In this document: positions 19,714 through 28,677 of the stretch, one piece after another
How positions within the stretch are numbered: position 1 is the first letter of the stretch
Layout: the number at the start of each line of letters is the position of its first letter
Assembly: GCF_030015065.1 (NCBI RefSeq)
Contig: NZ_JAIVFN010000001.1
Coordinates: 88,931-152,930 of the forward strand
Reading direction: 5' to 3'
Source: Xanthobacter autotrophicus
GTDB lineage: Bacteria; Pseudomonadota; Alphaproteobacteria; Rhizobiales; Xanthobacteraceae
DNA: 64,000 nucleotides
Position numbers and translations under genes: made by a program
Notes under the pieces: model-generated
What the model was told of the DNA's origin: nothing
The model's input: the letters and a program-made list of their open reading frames with translations, nothing else
Database searches by the model: none

Positions 19714-22700
19714 TCAGAGTCCCTTCTTGCCGGCCAGCGCGGCGAGCTTCTTCAACACCACCAGCGTGCCCTTAAGGCGCGCATCGGCGGTGGGCCAGTC
19801 GCGCAGGAACACCACCTTGAAATCGGGCCGCACCTTGGCCTGGTTTCCCTCCTGCCCGATGAGCTTCACGAGGCCCGAGGGATCGGCGAACTCGTTGTCG
19901 CGGAAGCCGAGCACCACGCCCTTGGGGCCCGCGTCCACCTTCTCCACATTGGCCTTGCGGGCGAGCGCCTTGATCTGGGTGAGCTTCAGGAGCTGGCCCA
20001 CCTCCTCCGGCGTGGGGCCGAAGCGGTCCACCAGCTCCGCGCCGAAGGCGTCGATCTCCGCATCCTCCTGGATGTCCGCGAGGCGGCGGTACAAGGCGAG
20101 ACGTACGTGGAGGTCCGCCACATAGTCCTCCGGGATCAGCACCGGCATGCCGATGGTGATGTTGGGGGACCACTTGTCGTCCACATAGTCGGTGATGCCG
20201 GCCTTGATGTGGGCGATCGCCTCCTGGAGCATCTCCTGGTACAGCTCGTAGCCCACTTCCTTGATGTGGCCCGACTGCTCGTCGCCGAGCAGGTTGCCGG
20301 CGCCGCGGATGTCGAGGTCGTGGCTCGCCAGCTGGAAGCCGGCGCCGAGCGTCTCCAGCGATTGCAGCACCTTGAGCCGGCGTTCCGCCTGGGTGGTGAC
20401 GGGCCTCGCCGCCGGCACGGTGAAGATGGCATAGGCGCGGGCCTTGGCCCGGCCCACGCGGCCACGCAGCTGGTAGAGCTGGGCGAGGCCGAACATGTCG
20501 GCGCGGTGCACGATCAAGGTATTGGCATTGGGCACGTCGAGGCCCGATTCCACGATGGTGGTGGAGAGCAGCACATCGTACTGGCCGTCGTAGAAGGCGG
20601 TCATGATGTCTTCCAGCGCCCCGGCGGCAAGCTGGCCGTGGGCCACCGCCACCTTCACCTCGGGCACGGATGCGGCCAGGAATTCGCGCACCTCCGCCAG
20701 ATCCTCGATGCGCGGCACCACATAGAAGCTCTGGCCGCCGCGATAGCGCTCACGCAGCAGCGCCTCGCGCACCACCAGCGGGTCGAACGGCGTCACGAAG
20801 GTGCGCACCGCGAGGCGGTCCACCGGCGGCGTGGCGATGATGGAAAGCTCGCGCACCCCGGTCATGGCCAGTTGCAGCGTGCGCGGGATGGGGGTTGCGG
20901 TGAGGGTCAGCACATGCACCTCGGCGCGCAGTTGCTTCAGGCGCTCCTTGTGGGAGACGCCGAAATGCTGCTCCTCGTCGACGATGACGAGGCCGAGGTC
21001 CTTGAAGCTGATGGCCTTGCCGAGCAGCGCATGGGTGCCCACCACGATATCCACCGTGCCGTCGGCGAGGCCCTTCTTCACCGCTGTGAGGTCCTTGCCC
21101 GTCACCATGCGCGAGGCCTGGGCGATGTTCACCGGCAGGCCCTTGAAGCGCTCGGAGAAGGTCTTGAAATGCTGGCGGGCGAGCAGGGTGGTCGGCACCA
21201 CCACCGCCACCTGCTTGCCGGAGAGGGCCACGGCGAAGGCCGCGCGCAGGGCGACTTCCGTCTTGCCGAAGCCCACGTCGCCGCACACCAGCCGGTCCAT
21301 GGGATGGCCGGAGGCGAGGTCGTCCAGCACCGAGTCGATGGCGGCTTCCTGGTCGTCGGTTTCCTCGTAGGGGAAGCGGGCGCGGAACTCGTCGTAGAGG
21401 CCCATGGCGGGCACCAGTTTCGGCGCCTCGCCAAGCTGGCGCTGGGCCGCGATCTTGATGAGTTCGGACGCCATCTCGCGGATGCGCTTCTTCATCCGCG
21501 CCTTGCGCGCCTGCCAGGCACCGCCGCCCAGCTTGTCGAGCTGGGCCTCGGTCTCCTCCGAGCCGTAGCGGCTCAGGAGCTCCAGGTTTTCCACCGGCAG
21601 GAACAGCTTGTCCCCGCCGGCATAATGGAGCTCCAGGCAATCATGGGGCGCGCCCATGGCCTCCACGGTCTTCAGGCCGACGAAGCGGCCGATGCCGTGA
21701 TCCACATGCACAACGAGGTCGCCGGCGGTGAGCGCGGTCAGCTCGGTGAGCACGTCCTGCGGCCGGCGGGCCTTGCGCTTGGGGCGCACGAGGCGGTCGC
21801 CGAGGATGTCCTGCTCGCCGATGACAGCGAAGTCCGGCGTCTCGAAGCCCGCCTCCAGCCCGAACACGGCGAGCGCCGCCTGGGTCTTTGGCAGGGCCGC
21901 GAGGCTGTCGAAGCGGGAGATGGCGGCGAGGCCCTTGAGCCCGTGGTCGGCCAGCACCGTGCCCAGCCGCTCGCGCGAACCCTCGGACCATCCGGCGAGG
22001 ATCACCTTCTTGGACTTCTGCAGCTCGCGCACATGGGTGATGGCCGCGTCGAAGACATTGGCCTCGGGGTCCGCCCGCTCGGCGGCGAAGGAGCGGCCCT
22101 GCACGCCGCCGAGGTCGATGATGCGCGCCTGTGTCCCCTGCGGCGCGGCGAACGGGCTGAGGCGCGCAAGGGAGAGCTCGGCGATCCGCTTGTTCCATTC
22201 CGGGCCGGTCAGATAGAGCCGGTCGGGAGGCAGCGGATTGTAGATGCTGCCACCCGCCAGCTCCTGCCCGCCCTTTCGGGCGTCGTAATAGTCGGCGATC
22301 TGGGCGATGCGCTCGCCCGCCGCCTCCTCCGCCAGCGGATCCAGCAGGAGGGTGCCACCGTCCAGATAATCGAACAGGGTGTCCATGCGCTCGTGGAACA
22401 AAGGCAGCCAATGCTCCATGCCCGCATGGCGCCGGCCTTCGCTCACCGCCTCGTAGAGGGTATCGCCCTTCCGGGCGGCGCCGAACTCCGCCACGTAGGC
22501 CATGCGGAAGCGGCGCATGGTCTCGGTCATGAGCTGGAACTCGGCCATGGGCACGAGCTCCAGGGAGCGCAGCTGCCCGGTGGTGCGCTGGGTCTCGGGA
22601 TCGAAGGCCCGGATGCTCTCCAGCGTGTCGCCGAAGAAATCGAGGCGGATGGGGGCGTCGAGGCCCGGCGGATAGAGGTCGATGAGGCCGCCGCGGACCG

Positions 22701-23220
22701 CATATTCGCCGGTATCGCGCACGGTGGGGGTGCGCAGGAAGCCGTTCTGCTCGGCCCATTGGGTCACACCGTCGAGGTCGATGGCGTTGCCCGCCGCGGC
22801 GACCAGCGATTGCGCCGCCACCAGCCCCTTGGCCGGCACCCGCTGCACCGTGGCGTTCACGGTGGTGAGCAGGACGCACGCATTCCCGCCCTTGATGCGG
22901 GCGAGCTTCGCCAATGTCGCCATGCGCCGGGCCACAATGGCGGCGTTGGGCGAGGCGCGGTCGTAGGGCAGGCAATCCCACGACGGAAAGCTCAGCACCT
23001 CCAGCTCGGGCGCGAAGAAGGCGAGACCCCGCTCCAGCGCCGCCATGCGCTGGCCGTCGCGGCAGACGACGGTGAGGCTTGGCCAGGGTGCATTTTTGCG
23101 CCCGGCGAGGGACCGGGCGAGGTCCGCCACCACCATGCCCTCCATGCCGTCCGCGACGCGGGAGAGGATGAGCGGCCGGCCTTCGGCCAGCGCGTCGGCA
23201 AGGGGCTGGGGACGCTTCAC
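19714..23220 (-). CDS. mfd: Transcription-repair coupling factor Mfd
   Basis: ATP-driven translocase that removes RNA polymerase stalled at lesions and recruits UvrA. The ~1168-residue protein has, in order, the UvrB-like N-terminal module, a RNA-polymerase-interaction domain (GDLVVHVDHGIGRFVGL), the helicase core with Walker A GDVGFGKTEVALRA, DEEQHFG as motif II and TATPIPRTLQLA, then the C-terminal TRCF domain (RFGPTPEEV). GTG at 23220 is preferred because GGAG lies seven bases upstream; GTG 23280 would add 20 residues without a ribosome site. Confidence 0.95.
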   Translation of the reverse strand: MKRPQPLADALAEGRPLILSRVADGMEGMVVADLARSLAGRKNAPWPSLTVVCRDGQRMAALERGLAFFAPELEVLSFPSWDCLPYDRASPNAAIVARRMATLAKLARIKGGNACVLLTTVNATVQRVPAKGLVAAQSLVAAAGNAIDLDGVTQWAEQNGFLRTPTVRDTGEYAVRGGLIDLYPPGLDAPIRLDFFGDTLESIRAFDPETQRTTGQLRSLELVPMAEFQLMTETMRRFRMAYVAEFGAARKGDTLYEAVSEGRRHAGMEHWLPLFHERMDTLFDYLDGGTLLLDPLAEEAAGERIAQIADYYDARKGGQELAGGSIYNPLPPDRLYLTGPEWNKRIAELSLARLSPFAAPQGTQARIIDLGGVQGRSFAAERADPEANVFDAAITHVRELQKSKKVILAGWSEGSRERLGTVLADHGLKGLAAISRFDSLAALPKTQAALAVFGLEAGFETPDFAVIGEQDILGDRLVRPKRKARRPQDVLTELTALTAGDLVVHVDHGIGRFVGLKTVEAMGAPHDCLELHYAGGDKLFLPVENLELLSRYGSEETEAQLDKLGGGAWQARKARMKKRIREMASELIKIAAQRQLGEAPKLVPAMGLYDEFRARFPYEETDDQEAAIDSVLDDLASGHPMDRLVCGDVGFGKTEVALRAAFAVALSGKQVAVVVPTTLLARQHFKTFSERFKGLPVNIAQASRMVTGKDLTAVKKGLADGTVDIVVGTHALLGKAISFKDLGLVIVDEEQHFGVSHKERLKQLRAEVHVLTLTATPIPRTLQLAMTGVRELSIIATPPVDRLAVRTFVTPFDPLVVREALLRERYRGGQSFYVVPRIEDLAEVREFLAASVPEVKVAVAHGQLAAGALEDIMTAFYDGQYDVLLSTTIVESGLDVPNANTLIVHRADMFGLAQLYQLRGRVGRAKARAYAIFTVPAARPVTTQAERRLKVLQSLETLGAGFQLASHDLDIRGAGNLLGDEQSGHIKEVGYELYQEMLQEAIAHIKAGITDYVDDKWSPNITIGMPVLIPEDYVADLHVRLALYRRLADIQEDAEIDAFGAELVDRFGPTPEEVGQLLKLTQIKALARKANVEKVDAGPKGVVLGFRDNEFADPSGLVKLIGQEGNQAKVRPDFKVVFLRDWPTADARLKGTLVVLKKLAALAGKKGL

Positions 23221-23289
23221 GAGGGCACTCCGGTAAAATGCAGGCAGGGCCTGCGAGCGACGCTCATTGGCCCTTGGCACAGGGCGCGG

Positions 23290-23586
23290 TCAGGCCGGCA
23301 GGCCGCGCCCGGACATGTGGAAGTCGCAGATCCTGCGGAACAGCGGCGTGTCGAATTCGATGGGCGTCGGCTCGCTGCCGCTGATCCAGGAGAAGACCTT
23401 CTGGTCCTCGGGCTCCAGCAGCGCCTCGAAGGCGTCGAGGTCGGCGTCGGACAGGGCCTCGATCTCGGAATTGGCGAAGCCGCCGAGAATGAGGTCCATC
23501 TCCCGCATGCCGCGATGCCAGGAGCGGAACAGAATGCGGCGACGGCGCTCGTCCAGCCCGTCGCTGGACCTCGTTAGGCCGGACAT
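23290..23586 (-). CDS. sdhE: FAD assembly factor SdhE
   Basis: Small factor promoting covalent flavinylation of succinate dehydrogenase. The 98-residue product has RRRRILFRSWHRGMREMDLILGGFA with the conserved RGMRE-type motif, then an acidic helical part (EALLEPEDQKVFSWISG). ATG 23586 gives the normal length; the open frame upstream is spurious. It lies immediately before mfd, a common alphaproteobacterial order, and divergent from cobS. Confidence 0.92.
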   Translation of the reverse strand: MSGLTRSSDGLDERRRRILFRSWHRGMREMDLILGGFANSEIEALSDADLDAFEALLEPEDQKVFSWISGSEPTPIEFDTPLFRRICDFHMSGRGLPA

Positions 23587-23788
23587 GATCTCGATGCCTC
23601 CAAAGCACGGCGTCGGCCGGGCCGAAAAGCCCGTCCGTGCCGGGCATATAGGGGCAAGACGCGCCTTTTGGCCAGTGAGGCGCGCTGCCCCATCCGCCCC
23701 ACCCCTTGACCCGGACGGCAAGACAGGCTCCCAAGGGCGGGCGGCGGGCTCGACCCGGCGCGCCCCCGCCACGGCCAGCCGGAACACC

Positions 23789-24586
23789 ATGCAGCCCGAA
23801 CGGATCGGACAAGATATCGTCGCCGCCCTGCGCTTCTATTCCCGGCTGCCCATCCCGGCGCGGCGGGGCGAGGCGGACGCCTTCGCCATGCCGGAGCTCG
23901 ACCGCATCGCCTATGCCATCCCTCTGGCAGGCGCGGGGATCGGCCTTGTCGGCGCGCTGGTCCTGGTCGGTGCCGTGGCGCTGAAGCTGCCGGCCTTCCT
24001 CGCAGCCGGGCTGGCGGTCACCGCCCTCGTGCTCGCCACCGGCGCGTTCCACGAGGACGGCCTCGCCGACACGGCGGACGGCCTCGGCGGCGGACGGGAC
24101 CGGGCCCAGCGCCTCGCCATCATGCGCGACAGCCGCATCGGCACCTATGGCGGCTCGGCCCTCGTCCTGGCGCTGCTGCTGCGGGTGGCGGCGCTGGAGG
24201 CGCTCGTCACCTCGGCCGGCCCGTTCCGGGCGGCACTGGCGCTGGTGGCGGCGGAAGCGGCCTCGCGCGCGGCGGGCGTGCTCCTCCTGCTGGCTTTGCC
24301 CTCCGCCCGCACCGATGGCGCGGGGGCCTCCTTCGGCCGTCCGTCCGAGGCCGCCGGCCTTGCATGCGGGCTGGTGGCGGCGCTGCTGGTGGCGGTGATC
24401 CTGGTGCCGGGCTTCGGCATTTCCACCGCGTTCGCCGGGCTCGTTGCCCCGCTGCTGGCCCTGTTCGCGATGACCTGGATATCAGGCCGGCTCATCGGCG
24501 GGCAGACCGGGGACGTGGCCGGCGCCACCCAGCAGGTGGCAGTGATTGTCTTCCTCCTCGGCGTGCTTATCTTTCCAGGCAGGTAA
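23789..24586 (+). CDS. cobS: Adenosylcobinamide-GDP ribazoletransferase (cobalamin synthase)
   Basis: Inner-membrane enzyme joining adenosylcobinamide-GDP with alpha-ribazole phosphate at the end of cobalamin assembly. The 265-residue, multi-helix protein starts with ALRFYSRLPIP and has the conserved TGAFHEDGLADTADGLGGG segment (~80-100), then MRDSRIGTYG and ISGRLIGGQTGDVAGATQQ near the C-terminus. Length is typical. No other cob gene and no cobalamin riboswitch are nearby, so it is an isolated pathway member here. Confidence 0.93.
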   Translation: MQPERIGQDIVAALRFYSRLPIPARRGEADAFAMPELDRIAYAIPLAGAGIGLVGALVLVGAVALKLPAFLAAGLAVTALVLATGAFHEDGLADTADGLGGGRDRAQRLAIMRDSRIGTYGGSALVLALLLRVAALEALVTSAGPFRAALALVAAEAASRAAGVLLLLALPSARTDGAGASFGRPSEAAGLACGLVAALLVAVILVPGFGISTAFAGLVAPLLALFAMTWISGRLIGGQTGDVAGATQQVAVIVFLLGVLIFPGR

Positions 24587-24640
24587 TGCGGGACCCGAGT
24601 CGTCCCGGCTTGGTGACCAGATCCAGCGAGCGATGTCCCA

Positions 24641-24868
24641 TTGACCGTACAGAAGACCGCGTCCGAGACGAACGCCATCGCCACGCCCTGCATCAAGGTG
24701 TGCGCGGTGGAACCGCTGAGCGGGCTGTGCCTCAGCTGTGGCCGTTCGCTGCGCGAGATCGGCGCCTGGACCTCTTTTTCGCACGATATGCGCGCCGCCA
24801 TCATGGCCACCCTCCCCCAGCGCCTCGCCCGGCTCAAGGCGCAGGTGCGCGATTGCGCTCCGGACTGA
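24641..24868 (+). CDS. DUF1289-family small cysteine protein
   Basis: A 75-residue protein with the DUF1289 pattern of spaced cysteines: TPCIKVCAVEP, then GLCLSCGRSLREIGAW. These cysteines (residues ~17, 21, 30, 33) probably bind a metal or iron-sulphur centre; the role is unknown. The best start is TTG 24641, since an ATG nearby is in another frame and no later ATG precedes the cysteines. Four bases separate it from the aspartic protease gene. Confidence 0.82.
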   Translation: MTVQKTASETNAIATPCIKVCAVEPLSGLCLSCGRSLREIGAWTSFSHDMRAAIMATLPQRLARLKAQVRDCAPD

Positions 24869-24872
24869 CACC

Positions 24873-25595
24873 ATGCGTAGCGACCGGCTCCTGTGGATGC
24901 TGCTGATCGGCCTGCTCGGCGGCGTTGTGGTGCTTGCGGTGCATCACGAGCAGGGCGAGGTGGCGGGCATCGACCTGAACCAGTTCGGTGCGCTGGTGAG
25001 CCAATTGGCCATCGCAGTCTTCATCGGCGCGGGGCTGTGGTCGGTGGTGCGCGGCCGCATCGGCGAATCGCTCGTGGCCGCCGCCTTCTGGCTGGTGCTC
25101 GCCGCCCTCCTCGCCCTCGGCTACACCTATCGCGAGCCGTTGGCCCAGGTGGGCCGGCGCGTGCTGGCGGAGTTGGCGCCGGGCTATGCGGTGAACGTCG
25201 CCCAGTCCGGCAGCTCCGTGGTGGAGGTGACGCGCGCGGCTGGCGGGGACTTCGCCGTGCGCGCGGCCGTCAACGGCACCAGCCTGAACATGCTGGTGGA
25301 TACGGGCGCCTCCTCCGTGGTGCTGACCCACGAGGCGGCGCAGGCCGCCGGCCTGCCGGTGGATTTCCTGAAATACGACGTGCCCGTGGACACCGCCGGC
25401 GGACGCACCCGCGCCGCGGCCGTGGTGCTGGACAACATCCATATCGGCGGCATCGTGGAGCGCCGGGTGCCGGCCCTCGTCTCTCCGCCCGGCATGCTGC
25501 GCACCAGCCTGCTCGGCATGAGCTTCCTGTCACGGCTCCAGGGCTTTGAATTCCGCGGCGACCGCCTTGTGATGCGCGGCGCCGCGGAGCGCTGA
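24873..25595 (+). CDS. Membrane-anchored retropepsin-like aspartic protease (TIGR02281-like)
   Basis: A 240-residue protein with two or three N-terminal membrane segments (~7-22, ~38-54, ~66-84) and a C-terminal retropepsin-like domain (~110-240). The active-site motif is MLVDTGASSVVLT and the flap side has IGGIVERRVPALV, ending LLGMSFLSRLQGFEF. Such single-domain clan AA proteases are common in alphaproteobacteria; substrates unknown. It begins four bases after the DUF1289 gene, so the pair is co-transcribed. Confidence 0.86.
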   Translation: MRSDRLLWMLLIGLLGGVVVLAVHHEQGEVAGIDLNQFGALVSQLAIAVFIGAGLWSVVRGRIGESLVAAAFWLVLAALLALGYTYREPLAQVGRRVLAELAPGYAVNVAQSGSSVVEVTRAAGGDFAVRAAVNGTSLNMLVDTGASSVVLTHEAAQAAGLPVDFLKYDVPVDTAGGRTRAAAVVLDNIHIGGIVERRVPALVSPPGMLRTSLLGMSFLSRLQGFEFRGDRLVMRGAAER

Positions 25596-25786
25596 ATGTC
25601 GGACGGGCGCAGGCTTCAGAGCGTTCCCCCGTTTCGGGGAAACGCCTACCTCTCTGCGTGGACGCACTTTCCTCACCCGAACGGGCGCCGCCTCGCTCGA
25701 AAGCGCTTTAGAGCACGCGCCGATCTGCTTGCATCGCAAGCTGATCGGACAACGCGTTCTCTTTCTTGCGTTTAGAGGGCGATTCA

Positions 25787-25813
25787 CCGATCAGATTGAT
25801 TCAATCTGATCGG
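25787..25813. repeat. REP-like near-perfect palindrome
   Basis: ccgatcagattga (25787-25799) and tcaatctgatcgg (25801-25813) are exact complements around one base, framed by gcgattca and gatcgcgctctag. Together with the upstream aacgcgttctctttc (25751-25765) this forms a composite intergenic repeat between the convergent ends of the protease and CMD-family genes. Confidence 0.75.
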
Positions 25814-25821
25814 ATCGCGCT

Positions 25822-26355
25822 CTAGCGGCCCGTGCCCGGCGCGGATGCCGCGCTGGCTTTCATCTTGTCGGCCGCCTTGGCGATGGCGGCGTCGGTCTCC
25901 TTCATGAACTGCGCCTCGTCCACCTGCATGCCGTTCAGCACGGTGCTCCAGTGGCGGGTAATGGCGGCCATGGCGACGGCCTCGCGGATTTCCTCCTCGC
26001 TCGCCCCGTAAAGGCGGGCCGCAGCGGTGTGGAAATAGACGCAATAATGGCACGGTACCTGCGCCGCGACCGCAAGCCCGATCAGTTCCTTCTCCTTGCC
26101 GGACAGCTTGGTCTGCGGGTTGAGCTGCACCGACTTGAACTCAGCCCAGGCCCCGGCGATGCCGGCGTCGGGGAAGGCCTTGAAGAAGCTCGGCACCAGG
26201 CCGAGCGTCTGCTCGATGTCGCGATACGTCTCCTCGGCGCTCGCAGACCGCATCCCGCCCGGTGTGGGCGACTGGGCCTGCGCCGGGCCAGCGATGGCCA
26301 GCGCGATGCCGAGGCTCGCGGCGCCGATGGCGTAGCGGTGGATGGTGTGGAACAT
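25822..26355 (-). CDS. Periplasmic carboxymuconolactone decarboxylase/AhpD-like protein
   Basis: A 177-residue protein with a signal peptide (~1-28, ending AGPAQAQ) and a CMD-family core. The redox motif is PCHYCVYFH, with Cys102, Cys105 and His109, as in AhpD-type alkylhydroperoxidases, inside a helix bundle (KEKELIGLAVAAQ, GASEEEIREAVAMAA). Export to the periplasm is unusual for AhpD relatives. GGGAG lies eight bases before ATG 26355. Reaction and substrate cannot be assigned. Confidence 0.85.
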   Translation of the reverse strand: MFHTIHRYAIGAASLGIALAIAGPAQAQSPTPGGMRSASAEETYRDIEQTLGLVPSFFKAFPDAGIAGAWAEFKSVQLNPQTKLSGKEKELIGLAVAAQVPCHYCVYFHTAAARLYGASEEEIREAVAMAAITRHWSTVLNGMQVDEAQFMKETDAAIAKAADKMKASAASAPGTGR

Positions 26356-26460
26356 GGCGGAAACTCCCCTTTCAGGGATGCGGCCCTCCAGCCGTACTCC
26401 GACCCGGCATCAACGCCGCAGCCCCGCCTGAGTTCCACGACGGCTCGAAGTCCCCCGCGC

Positions 26461-27297
26461 CTAAAGCATCTCCAGCCCCACCTTGCGGCGTGGCGCGGGG
26501 AAGGCTCGGTCGATGGCGGCGAGGTCGTCCGCATCGAGCGCGAGGTCGCGGGCGGCGGCGTTCATCTCCACATGGGCGATGCGGCTGGCCTTGGGGATCG
26601 CGATCACGTCTCCGCGCCGCATGACCCAGGCGAGGGCCACCTGGAACGGGTCCACGCCGTGCTTCCTCGCCACAGCGCCCAGGGCGCCGCCGCGCGGCAG
26701 GCGAGCCTGCTCGATGGGGCTGTAGGCCATGGCCGGAATGCCGGCTTCGGCGAGGAAGGGCAGCAGATCGAATTCCGGGCCGCGCCGGCTCGGATTGTAA
26801 AGCACCTGGTTGGTGGCGCAGGCGCGCCCGCCCGGCGCCGCCAGCAAGTCCTCCATGTCGTCGGTGTCGAGATTGCTGACGCCCCACATGCGGATCTTGC
26901 CCGCCGCCTTCAGCGCCTCGAACCCGGCGATGGTTTCGGCAAAGGGATGGCTGCCGCGCCAGTGCAGGAGATAGAGGTCGATCACATCGGTCTTCAGCCG
27001 CCTAAGGCTGCGTTCGCAGGCGGCCTCGACGCCCGCCCGGCTGGCATTGTGGGGATAGACCTTGCTGACGAGGAACACCTCGCCGCGCCGGCCGGCCATG
27101 GCTTCGCCCACCACCTCCTCGGCGCCGCCATCCGCATACATTTCAGCGGTATCCAGAAGAGTGAGGCCGAGATCGAGCCCCGCGCGCAGGGCCGCCACCT
27201 CGCCTTTGCGGGCGGATGCGCCCTCACCCATGTACCAGGTGCCCTGCCCGAGGGCGGGCACGGTTTCGCCATTGGGGAGCGTCACGGTTTTTGGCAT
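26461..27297 (-). CDS. Aldo/keto reductase
   Basis: NADPH-dependent oxidoreductase of the AKR superfamily, 278 residues. The tetrad is visible: Asp49 and Tyr54 in LLDTAEMYADG, Lys79 in FLVSKVYP and His112 in LYLLHWRGSHP. The C-terminal cofactor loop IPKASRIAHVEMN is also present. Substrate unknown. ATG 27297 is the standard start; the open frame to 27411 adds non-homologous sequence. It is divergent from the DUF900 gene. Confidence 0.9.
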   Translation of the reverse strand: MPKTVTLPNGETVPALGQGTWYMGEGASARKGEVAALRAGLDLGLTLLDTAEMYADGGAEEVVGEAMAGRRGEVFLVSKVYPHNASRAGVEAACERSLRRLKTDVIDLYLLHWRGSHPFAETIAGFEALKAAGKIRMWGVSNLDTDDMEDLLAAPGGRACATNQVLYNPSRRGPEFDLLPFLAEAGIPAMAYSPIEQARLPRGGALGAVARKHGVDPFQVALAWVMRRGDVIAIPKASRIAHVEMNAAARDLALDADDLAAIDRAFPAPRRKVGLEML

Positions 27298-27474
27298 GTC
27301 GTATTCCGGACTCGGTACCGAGTTGAACACTACGGCTTGAAGCCGGCCGGCGGAAGGGCGCGGGGTTGGCTCGCCGCCATGGGGTGTGTCCGCTTGCTTT
27401 GTCGGCCGCATTCCCTACAAAAGACGCCGGATTGCGGTGGGGCTTCAGGGGTTCACCGCATTTTGGGGGCCGAA

Positions 27475-28659
27475 GTGGCGAGCGTGAGCGGTCAGGGACG
27501 AGGGACATTTCGCGCGTGGACGCGGCGGATTGCGCCTTTGCTGATGCTCGCGCTTGCAGCCTGCGCGCGGCCGGAAGGCGTGCTGGTTCCCGTCGAGATC
27601 AATGCTTCGTCCGGTGCCCAGGCCGGCAAGCCCGTCGACATGCTGGTGGCCACCACCCGTGCGCCCAGCGATGCCGAGGGCGTGCTCTTCACCGGCGAGC
27701 GAGGCAACGGCCTCGCCTTCACCAATATCGTCGTCTCCATCCCGCCCAATCGGGAGGTCGGCTCGATCCAGTGGCCGAGCCGGGTGCCCGCGGACCCGTC
27801 GCGGGAATTCGCCGTGACGCGGGTGGACCCCATCCCCGCCAAGCAGGTCAGGTCCTGGTTCCAGCAGCAGCCACGCGCCAAACGCCGGGTGCTGGTCTTC
27901 GTCCATGGCTTCAACACCCGCTTTGACGCGTCCGTATTCCGCTTCGCCCAGTTCATCCACGATACCAGCGCCGACTACATGCCGGTGCTGTTCACCTGGC
28001 CGTCCCGCGGGCGGGTCACCGACTATATCTACGACCGGGAAAGCGCCAATTTCTCGCGTTCGGACTTGACTTACGTGCTTTCGGCGGCGGTCAGGAGCCC
28101 GCAGGTGGACGAGGTGGTGGTGCTCGCCCATTCCATGGGCGCCTGGCTCGCCATGGAATCCCTGCGCCAGCTGGCTTTGACCGACGGGCGGGTGCCGGCC
28201 AAGATCACCAATGTGGTGCTTGCCTCCCCCGACCTCGACATCGACGTGTTCGAGCGGCAGATGCAGGAACTGGGACCCAAGCGGCCGCACCTGACGATCT
28301 TCGTCTCCCGCAACGACCAGGCCTTGGGCATTTCCCGCCTGCTCGCCGGACAGGTGACGCGCGTGGGCGCGGTGGACCTCACCAATCCCGACTACAGCGC
28401 GCGCCTCGAACAGGCGACGGGCATCGTCGTTCTGGACCTCACCGCCTTGCAGGGGGGCGACGCGCTCAACCACAGCAAGTTCGCGACCCAGCCCGACATG
28501 GTCCGCCTGCTCGGCGACCGGCTGATGGCCGGCCAGAGCATCTCGGACGACGGCGCGCCCGGGGCGGACACGGTCCAGGCCATGGGCGGCGCGGTGGGAA
28601 CGGTGATTGCCGCTCCCCTCCAGCTGCCGATCCAGGTGTTCGCGGCCGGGCGCAACTGA
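27475..28659 (+). CDS. DUF900 alpha/beta-hydrolase lipoprotein
   Basis: A ~394-residue protein with a lipoprotein signal (LLMLALAACARP, lipobox LAAC) and a DUF900 hydrolase fold. The strand-turn VLVFVHGFNTRFDAS provides the HGF motif, VVLAHSMGAWLAM the nucleophile elbow with serine, and KRPHLTIFVSRNDQAL the acid region. Probably an envelope esterase/lipase-like enzyme of unknown substrate. Start is uncertain: GTG 27475 has a GGGGG-type ribosome site, GTG 27484 is also possible, and the frame is open far upstream. Confidence 0.8.
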   Translation: MASVSGQGRGTFRAWTRRIAPLLMLALAACARPEGVLVPVEINASSGAQAGKPVDMLVATTRAPSDAEGVLFTGERGNGLAFTNIVVSIPPNREVGSIQWPSRVPADPSREFAVTRVDPIPAKQVRSWFQQQPRAKRRVLVFVHGFNTRFDASVFRFAQFIHDTSADYMPVLFTWPSRGRVTDYIYDRESANFSRSDLTYVLSAAVRSPQVDEVVVLAHSMGAWLAMESLRQLALTDGRVPAKITNVVLASPDLDIDVFERQMQELGPKRPHLTIFVSRNDQALGISRLLAGQVTRVGAVDLTNPDYSARLEQATGIVVLDLTALQGGDALNHSKFATQPDMVRLLGDRLMAGQSISDDGAPGADTVQAMGGAVGTVIAAPLQLPIQVFAAGRN

Positions 28660-28670
28660 CGCCCGGCCGC
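28642..28670. terminator. Hairpin at the end of the DUF900 gene
   Basis: Arms gcggccgggcg (28642-28652) and cgcccggccgc (28660-28670) with a seven-base loop that holds the stop codon. No T tract. It sits between convergent genes and may act as a weak terminator or RNA-stabilising stem. Confidence 0.45.
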
Positions 28671-28677
28671 GCCGCCA

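Noticed and set aside
19684..23577. A 1297-codon open frame on the plus strand
   Set aside because: It is antisense to mfd; its product is His/Gly/Arg-rich with no family features, typical of the complement of a GC-rich gene.
25951..27474. Long N-terminal extension of the DUF900 gene
   Set aside because: It runs antisense to the CMD-family and aldo/keto reductase genes, and the lipoprotein signal places the true start near 27475.
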